Source of the DNA: Rhizophagus sp. LPA8_4_AMF
Lineage: Eukaryota; Glomeromycota; Glomeromycetes; Glomerales; Glomeraceae
Reading direction: 5' to 3'
Length of the DNA: 54,699 bases
Assembly: GCA_021464525.1 (NCBI GenBank)
Contig: JADRCO010000101.1
Location: forward strand, 1 to 54,699
Shown: in pieces, positions 22,210 through 33,540 of the stretch
How the letters are laid out: each line of letters opens with the position of its first letter
How positions within the stretch are numbered: position 1 is the stretch's first letter
Translations under genes and position numbers: made by a program
The notes under the pieces: generated by a model
What the model was told of the DNA's origin: nothing
What the model saw: the letters and a program-made list of their open reading frames with translations, nothing else
Databases searched by the model: none

Positions 22210-23290
22210 TATGACAATGCCAATTTATGACAATACCTTTATCATTCTAATTGTATAAATTCTTATGCATAGGGAACTTTGGCCCGCAATATACGGTGTC
22301 TTTTCCTGCTGTAATAATAATAAAAATAATAAATTCGGGATAAAAATTGAACGATAATAGCTTACTACTGTAAGTCTGTAAATAGATACCCTTATTCTTT
22401 TGTTATTGTCATACAGAAAAATATTTTTCATAAATACGATTTTTTGTTTATAAAATAATTCGGTTATTACGCAGGTACATTGCTGATTGAGATTTAGGCT
22501 AAATCGAAATTAGAATTTAACAATATTATTATGATCATTATCTTTATTTTGTAAGAAAAAGGAAATTTTTTTATTTCAAAAACTTCCGTAGCTTTTTTTT
22601 TTTATAATACGTGATGATCATAATTATATTAAAGAACCATTGTTTACGTTGTTCAAAAAAAAAAAAATTTTTAAAGTTTGTAAAGATGAAATTGTTTTTT
22701 TTTTCGCGTTAATGGCTTGTTTCTTTAGAAATGTAACAAAGAAATTTTGGAATTCCAGTGTGACCGTGTAAAATATTTATAAGACCGAGACTTGCAGCAC
22801 ATATTTTATTTTATGAATGATAATAATAAAGTTTGAAACTTTCTATATGCTGTATAGTATATAATACATATACTGTATGTATATTGCCGTCTGATATGGC
22901 TGTTGATAATCTTTTGGGCTGTGATTATTTTAAACGTGTTTGATCTTGTTTCATCACCTTATTAGTATTTTGTAACAATGTAACTCTTATCATAAATATT
23001 TATTCAATAACGTATAGTAACAAGAGGGAATGCAAGTATATTATCATTAAACACAATAATTACAATAAGATTTATGATTTTATGCCCGACGAAAATAAAT
23101 GAAGATCAAAACTAATAAAACAAAATCTTTTTAAGATTTAACATCATAGTGATGTTTTCACACATTTAATTCAATTTAATTTAAGTATGATCAACGTAAA
23201 TATCGACAAAATTATTCCATTCATCTCGTTTACCTGTTTATATTTTATAAATTTTTAAATAATACGTCTTTAAAATTTATCAACAAAGAA
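22210..23290 (-). repeat. R1 repeat, reversed copy
   Basis: Reverse complement of 26270-27000. Diagnostic words include ACGGTGTCTTTTCCTG, TATTGTCATACAGAAAAA and GAGATTTAGGCTAAATCG. It ends at TTATCAACAAAG, the reversed R1 start. Confidence 0.75.
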
Positions 23291-24201
23291 AAAAATTTAA
23301 TTTTTGTAAAGAGGCTCGAAAACAACTAAATAATATGATAGAAAAAATGAATTATTAGATAATTTTAAATATTTTATTGAAGTTATTGAAAAGAGTCTTG
23401 TGCGAACCGATCGTGGGATGGTGGTTATTTAATTGCTGTTCAATTCTAGATCGGATCGGATTGAGTGTCAGGATTTATATTTTCGGTCAGATCAAGGTTG
23501 TTACGTTACACAAAGAAAATTTTATCCGTTCCAAAACAACGATTGTTTATCCCGTTAAATTTTCGTTATAATAAAATGATTGCGATTATCATTAATGCAG
23601 GTTATTTATCTTTTAATTGATCATGAAAGGAATAATCCTATCGGAGTGAGGAAGATTTTTTTTTATAGAATCTTATTTTTGCGTCGCAATAAAAAAAAAA
23701 TTTTTTTTTTGTACATATTATTTTAAAAACAAAAAATTAAAAACATTCACCAATTGCTTTTATTCATTCATCCATGAATTTATTTATTTTCAATTTAGAT
23801 ATTATATACTTATACAGTTTTGCTGAAAAAGTGATATAATGACGTGTTTCGATATACTAAATACAGTATATAACAAAAACAGCAACTAATTAATATTGTA
23901 TATCTTTTCTTTGTTCAGGGAACAGTACGTACATATCGCAGATCTAATCAGTTTTAGATGGTGAATTAAAAAATTTAATTTAGCTAAGTACCCTATTTGT
24001 TCGATTTGAACTAAAAAAAATATGAACTATAACAATGAAATTACTTTATAGTAATTACTACATGCTTAAAGTATAATGATATTCAAAATTCTAACCATAA
24101 ATTGATAATTAATCAAAATGCATGTATAAACCTTCAGTTATATAAAGTACCGGTTTCTCCTTGAATTTGGAACCTGTCCCTCAATTAGAATCAAAAAAAA
24201 A

Positions 24202-25515
24202 ATGTTCAATTTACCATTAACTCATCAAAAACCGGCCCATCATCGAAAAAAATTCTTATGTTAAGATTAAATTGTTGTTACAGTGCAGAACCTCTATAAT
24301 CGATAATTAATAGGCATGACAAAAATTTGTAAAACACAAAATTCAAAAATTTAATTCAAAATGTTATCCAATACAAATGTTAAACAACACAAAACCTTTC
24401 AAATTATTGGATAGTTTTTTATATAAATTAGTATTTAACATGTTATATTAGCTTAAAGTAGTACCATTTTACTATGAAATCAATAAAATTGAGACTATAT
24501 AAAATTTATGAAATTTATAATCTTTATATCAATAGATAGATCTTAATAAATACATTTATTTACATTTATTTTTTGTTATACATATATTAGCAAAAAAGTG
24601 AGAAAAAACAGCAAAAATGAGTTCAAAAATCGCGTGACTTATCAAATTCTGAATTTTATTGGCTCATGCTGCTTATATAAGCGAACAAATTTTGAGACTT
24701 TTTATTTATTTTGTAAATTGATTCTTTTTTACAAATAGAGTGCAATTTTTTTTACTAAATTAAAATCCAATCACAGGATCATATTTTATTTTAGATTTCC
24801 TATTATAGAGTTTTGCACTGCAGCGTATGTGTTGATCAACGCGATAGATCTAGGGTCCATTTTTATCGATATAACACTATTTCAAAAAGTTTTTAGTTCA
24901 AGTCAAAATTTCTTGAAGCACTTTAGAAGACATGATCAAAATTTGACTTATCAATTTGAAATTTATAGTTCTCAGAAAATTAAATTACTTTTTAAAGGTA
25001 CTTTACCTTCAAAAGAAAATGATTTAGAGTTACTATTTTATTTTCACTCTGTCAGTCTTCGCCATAACCCTAAAATGTTGAGGAATATTGGAGATTCGAT
25101 AAATAAAATTGGCATATCTCTGCCTAGACAAAAGTCAATTCAATTAAATTTTAGTAGAGAACATCGGAGACTCAAGATTCATCACAAAAAATTATTGTAT
25201 CGAGGAATTTCCTTAAGGTATGATCAGTTACTTTGATATTTAACTTAATATCATATATTATTTACTCATCGCTAATTTTTCTAAACAATGAAAATTTTAA
25301 ATCTCTTTCCAAAATAACACATGCCTGATAAATAGACCTTTAACCGTGAATAACTTCACTATTAATGTTGAAACATTTGGATTATGACAGACTAAATAAC
25401 GAAGGTGAAATCGACTATAAGAAAACAATATGAACATACAAGATTTATAAATCGGATAATAAATATTCCTCAATAAATCGCAAATAAATCAATTTTTCAA
25501 GGATTTACATTTTAA
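24202..25515 (+). pseudogene. Twin locus G, copy 1 (disrupted by a MITE; NQFFNG tail broken)
   Basis: The ATG at 24202 begins MFNLPLTHQK, but a frame shift leads to TAA after 20 codons, and a 540-bp element then splits the gene at 24281-24820. The body (INAIDLGSIFIDITLFQKVF, then HFRRHDQNLTYQFEIYSS, KENDLELLFYFHSVSLRH, ISLRYDQLL) is open to 25236 and is intact where copy 2 has a stop. A donor-like AAG|GTATGA at 25218 and an acceptor at 25335 would join it to the NQFFNG tail. Here that tail has three stops that are CGA or CAA codons in copy 2, plus a one-base insertion. The protein is not recognised. No membrane or signal segment is clear. Confidence 0.55.
24281..24820. mobile_element. TA-target MITE, 540 bp, inserted in locus G copy 1
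   Basis: CAGTGCAGAACCTCTATAAT at the left is mirrored by CAGTGCAAAACTCTATAAT from the right end. TA precedes it; CA follows, probably a decayed TA. Copy 2 of the duplication is unoccupied (GTTGCTAGGGTATGCG at about 36308). The interior is AT-rich and non-coding. Confidence 0.8.
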
Positions 25516-26025
25516 AAATTTAAATAAACGATGAATTGGCAAATCTGACAGGCTATAGTGAACATTATTTTTTTAGACGAATCGTTATACTAAATTGTAA
25601 TCGTTGCAATTCTACTTTTAAATTAGTAATTTTTTATGATTATGACTCCCTAAACATTAAGCTTTCTTTCGCTCGTATATGTATTTAATTTAAAATTTTA
25701 ATACGAAAGTATCAAGTCAGTATGATTACAATATTATATCATAACATTTTCTTGCTCCGATGACACAAATAAGATAATCATGAAGTATTGGTTGACTCTG
25801 TTTTATTTTTAATTGGCTTTACGATAAATGTTTATAATATCATTTATCTTTTAAGATTTCAAAATATAGTTACCACATATAATAAAATATAAGAATATAT
25901 TTTACATAATCCGTACTACATTAATTATAAGTTTGTTGAAATTTTGTTTCCAGATAAGATAAGGATTTGAATTAATAATATATATATATATATATTGATT
26001 ATCTTCAATTCAGCAGTAAATATTG

Positions 26026-26146
26026 ATTGTTCCGTTCATTCCGGTGTTCCGATGTTCCAATATTCCATTAATATTCCAGTTGTATTCCAATATTCCAGTT
26101 TCAATTCCAGTAAAATTTTCACCGGAAACTGAATTTCCCATCACTG
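26026..26146. mobile_element. Partial hAT-like end with TATTCCA repeats
   Basis: The right end reads CCCATCACTG, the mirror of a CAGTGATGGG hAT terminus, preceded by several ATATTCCA/GTTCCA words. In the partner duplication the homology stops just before it (37572), so it is an insertion. The left end is not found, so it is probably truncated. Confidence 0.5.
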
Positions 26147-26169
26147 CTGTCATGATAATAGCGTAAAGA

Positions 26170-28870
26170 ACATGATGTTTTCTATAATTCCAGTAAAGAT
26201 ATTTAGACCGTATCTTTTTATTATCTGGTTGTTTCTTTACTAAAATTAGATTTTATCTTTGTTGATAAATTTTAAAGGGCGTCAATAAACAAATGAAATG
26301 GAATGGAATAATTTGAAATTTAGTTATTTTATTTCATCAAATTCTTTATTGATTACTACAAATAATTTAATTAAATGCGTGAAGTCATCATTATGATGTA
26401 AAAGGACATAAAATCATAAATCCAATTGTAATCATTTTATTTTATATGATATAATTAATCATTTTCCTCTCTTTACTATTGTACCATTGAAAAAATAGAT
26501 TATCTAACTATATCAGTAAGTCGGCAATCGCACATATATAAATATATACAGTATATACTGTATGTTGTGCGTTACACACTTTATCATGTTTCATGGATAA
26601 ATTCTTTGTTATATTTTTAAAATAAATTTCATCTTTGCAAATTTTAAAAAAATTTTTTTTGAATAACGTAAACAATAGTTATTTAATATATGGCATCACA
26701 TATTATAATTTTGAAATAAAAAAATTCCCTTTTTTCTTTCAAGAATTTTATTTATAAAAAAATTAAAATTTTATTTTCGATTTAGCCTAAATATCATTCA
26801 ATAATGTACTGTAATAGCCGAATTATTCAAATCGTATTAATGAAAAAATTTTTTTTCTGTATGACAATAACAAAAGATAGAATAAAGGTATTTATTTATA
26901 GTAAACCATTATCGTCCAATTGATTTATTATTTTATTATTATTACAGGAAAAGACACCGTACATTACGGGCCATAGTCCCCACATAAAGTATTCACCCTC
27001 TTTCACTCGAAAAAATGGTTTCATTTTCTATTGACTTATTACTATTTAAAGAATATATTTTTACCCAGACATTATATATAAATATTTTTCTGATTAATAT
27101 ACAAGCATTTTCTTCATAATAACTTCTCATGGTGGTACAAAGTAAACCCTGAAGTTTATAACTCGCAGTATAGTAGTATTCGGTACATAGAAAAATAACT
27201 GGCGATAAACTAAAAGTAATACGTAAAATTTTATAAATAATAAGTTAATCAGCAGAGCTGCCCTTCAAGCAGTGATGTGCATTTATTCTTCAAATTGTAC
27301 AAAGTTTTGGTTGGAAGTTTCCAATCCAAATGTTTTTATTAGAAACTATGCTTCCAATATTTCCAAAGGTGCTTCCAATAATGCTTCCAATCTTCCAAGA
27401 GCACATTACTGCCTTCAGGCCTTCACCAAGTTGAACGATCCGGCTCTATAACTCATAGCAAGAAAATAGAGCAAGTAAAGAACTATTTTATGTCTTGGAA
27501 GGTCTAAGGTGAATAGTGAGTCTGTCAGTGAATCTTTCGAGGGCTACCGTGAAGAATAATAATATTAAATGATTTTTATTTCAAATTGATAACAGGCAAG
27601 AAAAAATAAATATTATTTATTGTTATATAACATTTTCAACCGCGGATCATAAAATTGAAGTCGATATATTCTTGTCATACATGAAATTTATTAAATTAGT
27701 AAATCCAATTGAAGTACGTGGAACACTAATTGCATAGTTATCTGACGTTTTGTGTCTGTACCCTGCGCAATGATATGGCAGAAAATCTATTAACAGCTTC
27801 GGAGTTATTATTTATCATTATTAGGTGATTCTGTAGGTAAATACATTTAGCTGTTTATCTGTATATCGTGATCTATAGAGATATTGAATATATAATGATT
27901 ATATAGAATATTAAAAATTAAAAATTTACCAAATTATGAAATGATCATCAATTTTGAATTTATTTAGTAAATATTTTGAAGCTCAATATAAATTGAGTAA
28001 ATTAATTTTAAATCGACAATATAAGAAATTTTTTTTTTTAAAACCACCGGAAAATTTCCGAAAAAATACTAGTTTCAAAGTTGTATCCTTCCTGTTTCTA
28101 ATTATTCCTTAACATATTTATAAATACATTAGTACATTTATTTCAAATATTATGCGAAAATAATAATTTAAACCGTACCGAATTTGAAACTGCAATAAAT
28201 ATATAGATTTTAAAATACAAATAAGGCTTTATTGTAAATTCGTTTGAAAATGAATAAATAAAAGAAAGTTACAAACCATAAAATGATTTTTATTTAAACT
28301 GTAAAGAAATTTGATTATCTCCTCATCTCATCATCTGTTGATTCATATTGATCTACTATGATTACAGTTGAATTCCTTTTTTATAAAAAATAACCAATAA
28401 AATAAAGCTCTATCATTGCAAGGATTAGAGTTTCCATGTATAACCTTTCTATCGAACAAACCTGAATAAAATAATATACATTATATAGTCTAAAAAATAT
28501 CTTTATAATCAGAATCATAAAAGATTGATGGATAAAAATTTATCAATCTTGTTCAATTTAAGTCAAAATTTCAAACAAAATTTCTCGTAATATAGCCTTA
28601 ATAAGTAGATACATATAACATGCAGTAAATAAAAAGGTAAGACACTCATATAATATACAATTCTTAAATCAAATATAAATAATATAAACAAAAAGTTATT
28701 TTATTCTTTATGATTTAAAGTTTCGTACATAACCTGATTCTAGAATTGTTGGGGCAAATAAAAAAATTAAATATAAAGATGCTTAATAGAAAGACTTATT
28801 TATTATCTATTAAGAATTCTAACGGGTTGTGTGTGTTTTGTAACACTTTAAAATTCATTCTATGATTGAT
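26170..28870 (+). repeat. R1 repeat, long copy
   Basis: About 2.7 kb colinear with 48540-51120 in the same orientation, from TAAAGATATTTAGACC through TTGTTGATAAATTTTAAA to AATAGAAAGACTTAT. No frame longer than about 60 codons is shared between copies, so R1 appears non-coding. It includes a 142-bp hAT-like insert at 27270 that is missing from the 48.5-kb copy. Confidence 0.85.
27270..27411. mobile_element. hAT-type MITE, 142 bp, with 8-bp target duplication
   Basis: The element begins CAGTGATGTGCA and ends GCACATTACTG. It is flanked by CCTTCAAG (27262-27269) and CCTTCAGG (27412-27419). The unoccupied R1 copy reads a single CCTTCAGG at about 49702. Several CTTCCAAT words inside resemble subterminal transposase sites of hAT elements. 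Confidence 0.85.
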
Positions 28871-29879
28871 GCATCTACTAACTATTATTTTTTACGATTA
28901 TGGGAATTTACTGTATTACGATTTTAAACCATATTACAACATGCTGTATATCAGAATAATGAACAGCACGAATTCTGATCGTTTATCGGGTGGTACAATA
29001 GGAACCGTACATTAGAACAATAGATTAATTATGAAATGATGTACAGTCAGTACAGAACGCCTATTAGTACTAGTATTTCCTAAAAATGGCTAGTTATAAA
29101 AACAAAAAGAGTATTATCATCTGACCTTGTCGAAAGTTTCACCATTTAGAGCAACATGATATGTTTAAAATTTAAAAAAAATGCATTTGAAAAATAATGC
29201 ATTTTAAAAGAATACATTTAAAAAGAGTACCATTTATGGTATGCATAATCTTAAGATGCAGAATCTTCACAGAAAAGTGCAGCAAGGTACAACAGTCCAA
29301 GCTTAATGGGAAACCTTTTTTTAAGGCTAAAAAGATAATAAAAGATTCCAACCATATTTGCAATAATTACGTAAGAGATACTTAAGTTGAATAAAACTTA
29401 AAAATAAACTTTAGTACAAATTTAAATTAAATAAAAAAAATAAAATAAAAGATTAAAATGAACATTAATTATATAACTGAAGATGTATAAATTAAAATAA
29501 TTAAAAATAGAATCTAAATATTATCGTTATTTCAAATTAATTTCGGATAAGTAAATAAGATATTTCATATTACATTATATCGATTTTTATAATTTTAATC
29601 AAAAAAAAATTTTTCTAAAATTTCCCTCTAGGGAATTTTTCGGAGAAGGGAAAAGGCACCATTTATGTCTCTTTGTAAAATATAAACGATTAGAATAAAT
29701 TTAGTTTCTTGACGAGTCAATTGAACTCTCAATACTTCTTTCTAATTTCTTCACACTTGACATATAACTTTTATTATGTTCTATGGTGAAACAATTCATG
29801 TAACTATTAATAAAAGACATCATTGTTACACAAAATAACATATGGCTGAGTTAATAAAACCGGGACCGATTTTATTTTA
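28871..29879. other. AT-rich stretch upstream of the 29940 gene
   Basis: A GC-richer patch at about 28970-29080 and three near-repeats of GCATTTGAAAAAT/GCATTTTAAAAG at 29181-29225 are present. AAATTTCCCTCTAGGGAATT at 29617 is a small palindrome. A 62-codon ATG frame at 29197-29385 overlaps an open frame on the other strand and is not supported. Confidence 0.4.
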
Positions 29880-29887
29880 TATAAATA
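29880..29887 (+). promoter_or_regulatory. Candidate TATA box
   Basis: TATAAATA, 53 bases before the ATG at 29940, followed by C-rich CCCCAAATACCCACG. Position and context suit a core promoter; the AT-rich background makes chance matches likely. Confidence 0.3.
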
Positions 29888-29939
29888 CCCCAAATACCCA
29901 CGACAAAGCCCATATCTTAATTAATTTACTGTAATTTAC

Positions 29940-30524
29940 ATGTATCCTTCACAAGACGATATTTCTAAAAAAAGTGCCCACGAATCCAATATTACTGGAT
30001 TCATGAATAATGATTGCAATGGTTTATTGCAAACATTCGCAACAACCGCTATTCAAACGGAACATCCTTCAAGTATTAACTGCAATAATCCTTCTTGCAG
30101 CCACAATAATGGCATTTCCAGTATGAGCAAAAATGACGAAAATTTTCCTTCACATGCTATTTCTCCCGACCATAATAACTATCAACGATCCATGTCCAAT
30201 AACATTTCAAATAATAATGATATTATTTCTCCTGCCTATAATTATCAGCGGCAAATTTCTAATGACGCTTCTAACGATAATGTTAATATTTCTCCTGGTA
30301 ACAAATATCAGCAACCTATGTCTAATAACGTTTCCTCTTCTCAATTTTCTCCGCAATACAATGATCAAATTTCACCTCAGTCTAATGTCTTTCCTTTACT
30401 TAATTCACTCGGAATAACTATAAATTCTCCCGGGGCAAAAATTATTATTGTGCCATCAACTAGTTCAGATATTCTAAATTTGCTTCAACAAGATCATAGT
30501 ACCTATTCGAATAATTCCTCATAA
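29940..30524 (+). CDS. Asn/Ser-rich protein, MYPS family member 2 (hypothetical)
   Basis: A 194-codon single frame from ATG (MYPSQDDISK) to TAA. It is the paralogue of 15830-16402 in the same orientation, about 14 kb away. Conserved parts are the MYPS start, ESNITGFMNNDCN (residues 15-27), INCNNPSC (47-53) and the end block NVFPLLNSLGITINSP (149-164) followed by KIIIVP. Residues 79-132 show three repeats: YQRSMSNNIS, YQRQISNDAS and YQQPMSNNVS, each followed by an Asn-rich stretch and two of them by ISP. The middle is probably disordered. Two Cys pairs kept in both proteins hint at a disulphide or metal site. A TATA-like site lies 53 bases upstream. No membrane segment or signal peptide. Function unknown. 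Confidence 0.72.
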   Translation: MYPSQDDISKKSAHESNITGFMNNDCNGLLQTFATTAIQTEHPSSINCNNPSCSHNNGISSMSKNDENFPSHAISPDHNNYQRSMSNNISNNNDIISPAYNYQRQISNDASNDNVNISPGNKYQQPMSNNVSSSQFSPQYNDQISPQSNVFPLLNSLGITINSPGAKIIIVPSTSSDILNLLQQDHSTYSNNSS

Positions 30525-31065
30525 CTTTAAGAGACCTTTGTGATGTTTAGGTTTTTTTATATATTTCTTTAATTTTTATTTTTATTTTACTTTATTTTAT
30601 TTATTTACTTAACGTAAAAAATCATAGATACTAATGTATCTTTAATCGTTCACATTTGAATAAAATTATTGAAACTTAACTTTAAAGTATTATATACAAG
30701 ACTTCTGTGGTCTACAAGTTTAATACTTCGATTAATTTTACCATGTCTCAATTGTCTCATGCTGGTAAACTTAGTAGAACTATTAAGCAAAATAAATTTT
30801 CAAGCATTAAATTGTTCCAAATTTAAAGAATATTAGTTTTTTTCATTATACATCCACACGCTCGTAAGGTATTTATTACAAATATGATAGAAGGTGTGCG
30901 TATATAAATTTCTATAAATGAAATCAAAGCTCGAATAAAATATTTGTAGGACCTTTAAATGTCTTAATATCTAAATAAGTAATATTTATATGGATTAGAT
31001 TTTAATAAATTTTTTAACCTAATAAAAATTTTTATAAAAAAGAAAACCAATTTGTAAATATATAT
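30525..31065. other. AT-rich stretch, nothing recognised
   Basis: No gene or element supported between the Asn-rich gene and the hairpin element. Confidence 0.4.
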
Positions 31066-31188
31066 TATTGGATGGGGGAGTAGCTATATCGGTCACAGGA
31101 CCGAATGATTGGATGAAAATGGGCCACGTAGTGGCCATTTTCACCAATCAATGAAGGTCACTGTGACCGATATAGCCCACATCCAATA
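31066..31188. mobile_element. Complete hairpin (foldback) element, 123 bp
   Basis: TATTGGATG opens and CATCCAATA closes the unit. Inside, GCTATATCGGTCACAG pairs with CTGTGACCGATATAGC, then GATTGGATGAAAATGG with CATTTTCACCAATC. The centre is GGCCACGTAGTGGCC. Nearly every base is paired, and GC content is well above the surroundings. Confidence 0.8.
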
Positions 31189-31721
31189 AAAGTGTTATCA
31201 TTCTGCCCTCACTGATCATATTGACTGATAAAATAAACTAACTTTATTTGATTAGCTTTTAATAAGCTTTACACAATATTGTTATAAACTCATAAATAAT
31301 ATTGATCAATTTAAAACAATATCGGTCAGTAAAAGTCTAAATGATCTTACTGGCTGAACGATAAATATAAAAATAGTTTCCTTATAATAGTTAACAATCA
31401 TTTCCAAGAACAATACATGTCCTTTATTATTGATGAATAGCATTATTATTTATATATAATATAATCATACAGCGAAATGTGTCCTAACATTAATAATAAA
31501 AGTTATTATTTTTTATTTTATTAGTATCAAGCAAATCAAGCATTGCACCAATCCAGTTACGGTTGATTTTTTTAAGATACTAAATCCCTGTTTGAACTTT
31601 AATAATTTATGGAAGAAAATTCTTCGTATAAAGCATCATATGGAACTCTTAATAGTTATAATGAATTTCTTTTACACTATTAATTATATTAATAAATAAT
31701 GCAAATATTAAAAAGTGTTAA
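31189..31721. other. AT-rich stretch, nothing recognised
   Basis: No gene or element supported. Confidence 0.4.
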
Positions 31722-31990
31722 AAATTTGTGCGCACCCCCATGGATATATTATATATAAAAGTCAAAAATGACAGTCTAAACCCTATTAAGTAAAGTTGTA
31801 GAATAGGCAAATATACGCATAGTAAATAAATTTTTAAGGCTCCATAATATGTACGTAAGAGTTGCGACATGAATATTTAAAAAAATCGGGATTTTAACAA
31901 AGTCACGAGATAATTAATGATCGACAAATTTACTATATGAAAATTACCAAAAATGGAGGGGTGCGCACATGCGCAGGTGCGCACAAATTT
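31722..31990. mobile_element. TIR element with GTGCGCAC ends, 269 bp
   Basis: AAATTTGTGCGCACCCCC at the left is answered at the right by GGGGTGCGCAC, ATGCGCAG and GTGCGCACAAATTT, so the right end carries the motif twice. The interior is AT-rich and non-coding. No clear target duplication. Confidence 0.6.
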
Positions 31991-32393
31991 TATTTCCTAT
32001 TAAAAATTTCATTATGTAAATTTATATACGCACGCCTTTTTATTGCAGCAAAATATTTTCGTATGAGTTAGATAACGAAAATTTATTTCTTACTCAAAAT
32101 TGATAATGATGAATAATTAAATGAACGATTTATGAGTTTTAAAATGATGATATCTTAATAATTACATAAAGTTATTAATCTTATGCTTTTAAATACATCA
32201 TGCTTATAAAATTATAGTGATTTAAATTATCTTTATTAAGAAGGAAATTTTCATAAATCAATTATACCTTAGTTTAAAAAAAAGAAGATTACAAAATATT
32301 CAGATCTACAGAAGTATGAATTATACTAAATTTAGTAATTATCAATAAAATAATACACAATAATTTTCTCACCTGCTAATTTTATTTTCAAAA
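31991..32393. other. AT-rich stretch, nothing recognised
   Basis: No gene or element supported. Confidence 0.4.
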
Positions 32394-32576
32394 TTAACGG
32401 AAAATAAATCCGTTAAAAAATTGGTTCATTGACAAATCATTTGTAATTTGCTGAGGAAGACTCGCGATGCGTCTCAATGTATCTCTATTATTAATTGGCA
32501 CGTTAAGTCGATTATGTCTTCTATGTATTATCTTACTTATAATTCTTTGCCTTCTATGACTTTTTCGAGAAAACAT
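32394..32576 (-). CDS. Short NQFFNG-family protein (hypothetical)
   Basis: A 60-codon frame on the minus strand, ATG at 32576-32574. It opens MFSRKSHRRQRIISKIIHRR, continues with LNVPINNRDTLRRIASLPQQ and ends MNQFFNGFIFR. It is made almost wholly of the basic C-terminal module shared with 2372-2641 and the two G loci; a Ser/Thr-rich N-terminal part is missing. It may be a real short protein, the last exon of a longer gene, or a truncated copy. It is the most distant of the five copies, yet it keeps the end motif in frame, which suggests selection rather than a recent dead copy. No signal or membrane segment. Function unknown. Confidence 0.45.
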   Translation of the reverse strand: MFSRKSHRRQRIISKIIHRRHNRLNVPINNRDTLRRIASLPQQITNDLSMNQFFNGFIFR

Positions 32577-33079
32577 TGTCGTTTATATATTATCGTATAC
32601 GTGTACAGTATATAGGTATAAATATGTTATTTTATTTAATTTTTTTATTTGGATTTTCTTCCTTTTTTTGAGGGAGGTGATAATTCCAACCCGTCATATT
32701 TATATGAAAATTTAAATTGTTGATATATGGAAAATTGTATTACTATTTTTTACACCAAAAATTAACTCAGTAAACTAACCTAATTCACATGTTACCGTGA
32801 AGAATGTCTCCGCGCATATTATTTATGCAATACAAAAAGAGAATGAATTTCAATATTCTATGAAAACATTCCACTAACTTGTAAACATGACGTCAACTTT
32901 CATTTACAAGTTTTTACGCCATTAATTAATTTAAAAAGACTAATAATCACGTAGTGATATAAACAACTTCTGATGTAAACAATAAAAAAGAACAAATTGA
33001 AATAAAAAATGTACAATAATAACAGATGGAAATAAGAGATAATCAATTTTCTTCAAAACATTTTATGATTTTCCATTAT
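32577..33079. other. AT-rich stretch upstream of the minus-strand NQFFNG gene
   Basis: It probably holds that gene's promoter. No further frame or element is supported. Confidence 0.35.
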
Positions 33080-33540
33080 TTTTTTGTAACGTGACTTTCG
33101 AAAATTTAACGGAAATTTCTCTACTCCTTAATTTTTTAAAGAAAGGTCATATTGCTGTTGCTAATGGTTAGGTTCAATTGAGATTATTCGTTCCATGATG
33201 AGGGTAATTCTCCAAAAAAAGTTTTAATTAAAAGAATTTCGGTTATAAAGAAAATAAATTATATTATTGTCGATTTAATGATATTCAACATAAATAAATA
33301 ATTTATATACACAAAGTAAAAAGGAAATTCTTTTGTATCGAAGTTAAATTTTTTTATATATGTAGTACAAGATACAAAAATGATTAATTCAATGAATGGA
33401 TAAATGATTCTAAGTCCGTCGGATCTTTTTATTATTCTTTAAAATCAATATTCAAACAACAATATTGAATGATTTACACATGATCAACTTCGTTTATGGA
33501 AGAGATTCAATGAAAAATGCAGGTAACAAGTTCAATTAAA
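33080..33540 (+). repeat. R2 repeat, copy 3 (partial)
   Basis: Carries GTAACGTGACTTTCGAA, GGTCATATTGCTGTTGCTAA, AAGTCCGTCGG and other R2 words in the same order, with internal deletions. Confidence 0.65.

Larger units (their letters stand above)
22375..26040 (+). repeat. Direct segmental duplication, copy 1 (partner 34150-37572)
   Basis: About 3.5 kb of colinear sequence shared with 34150-37572, including the reversed R1 part, a CG-containing block (about 23440-23700 here, 35320-35560 there) and the whole twin gene locus. Differences include a 540-bp element here, about 150 bp of extra sequence in the partner at 35134-35310, and many transitions. Confidence 0.85.

Noticed and set aside
23377..23571. 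64-codon frame in the duplicated block
   Set aside because: Starts at TTG; the frame is not preserved in the partner duplicate at about 35100-35430.
29172..29385. Overlapping frames of 62-63 codons on both strands
   Set aside because: Both are products of a short A-rich triple repeat; no evidence favours either strand.
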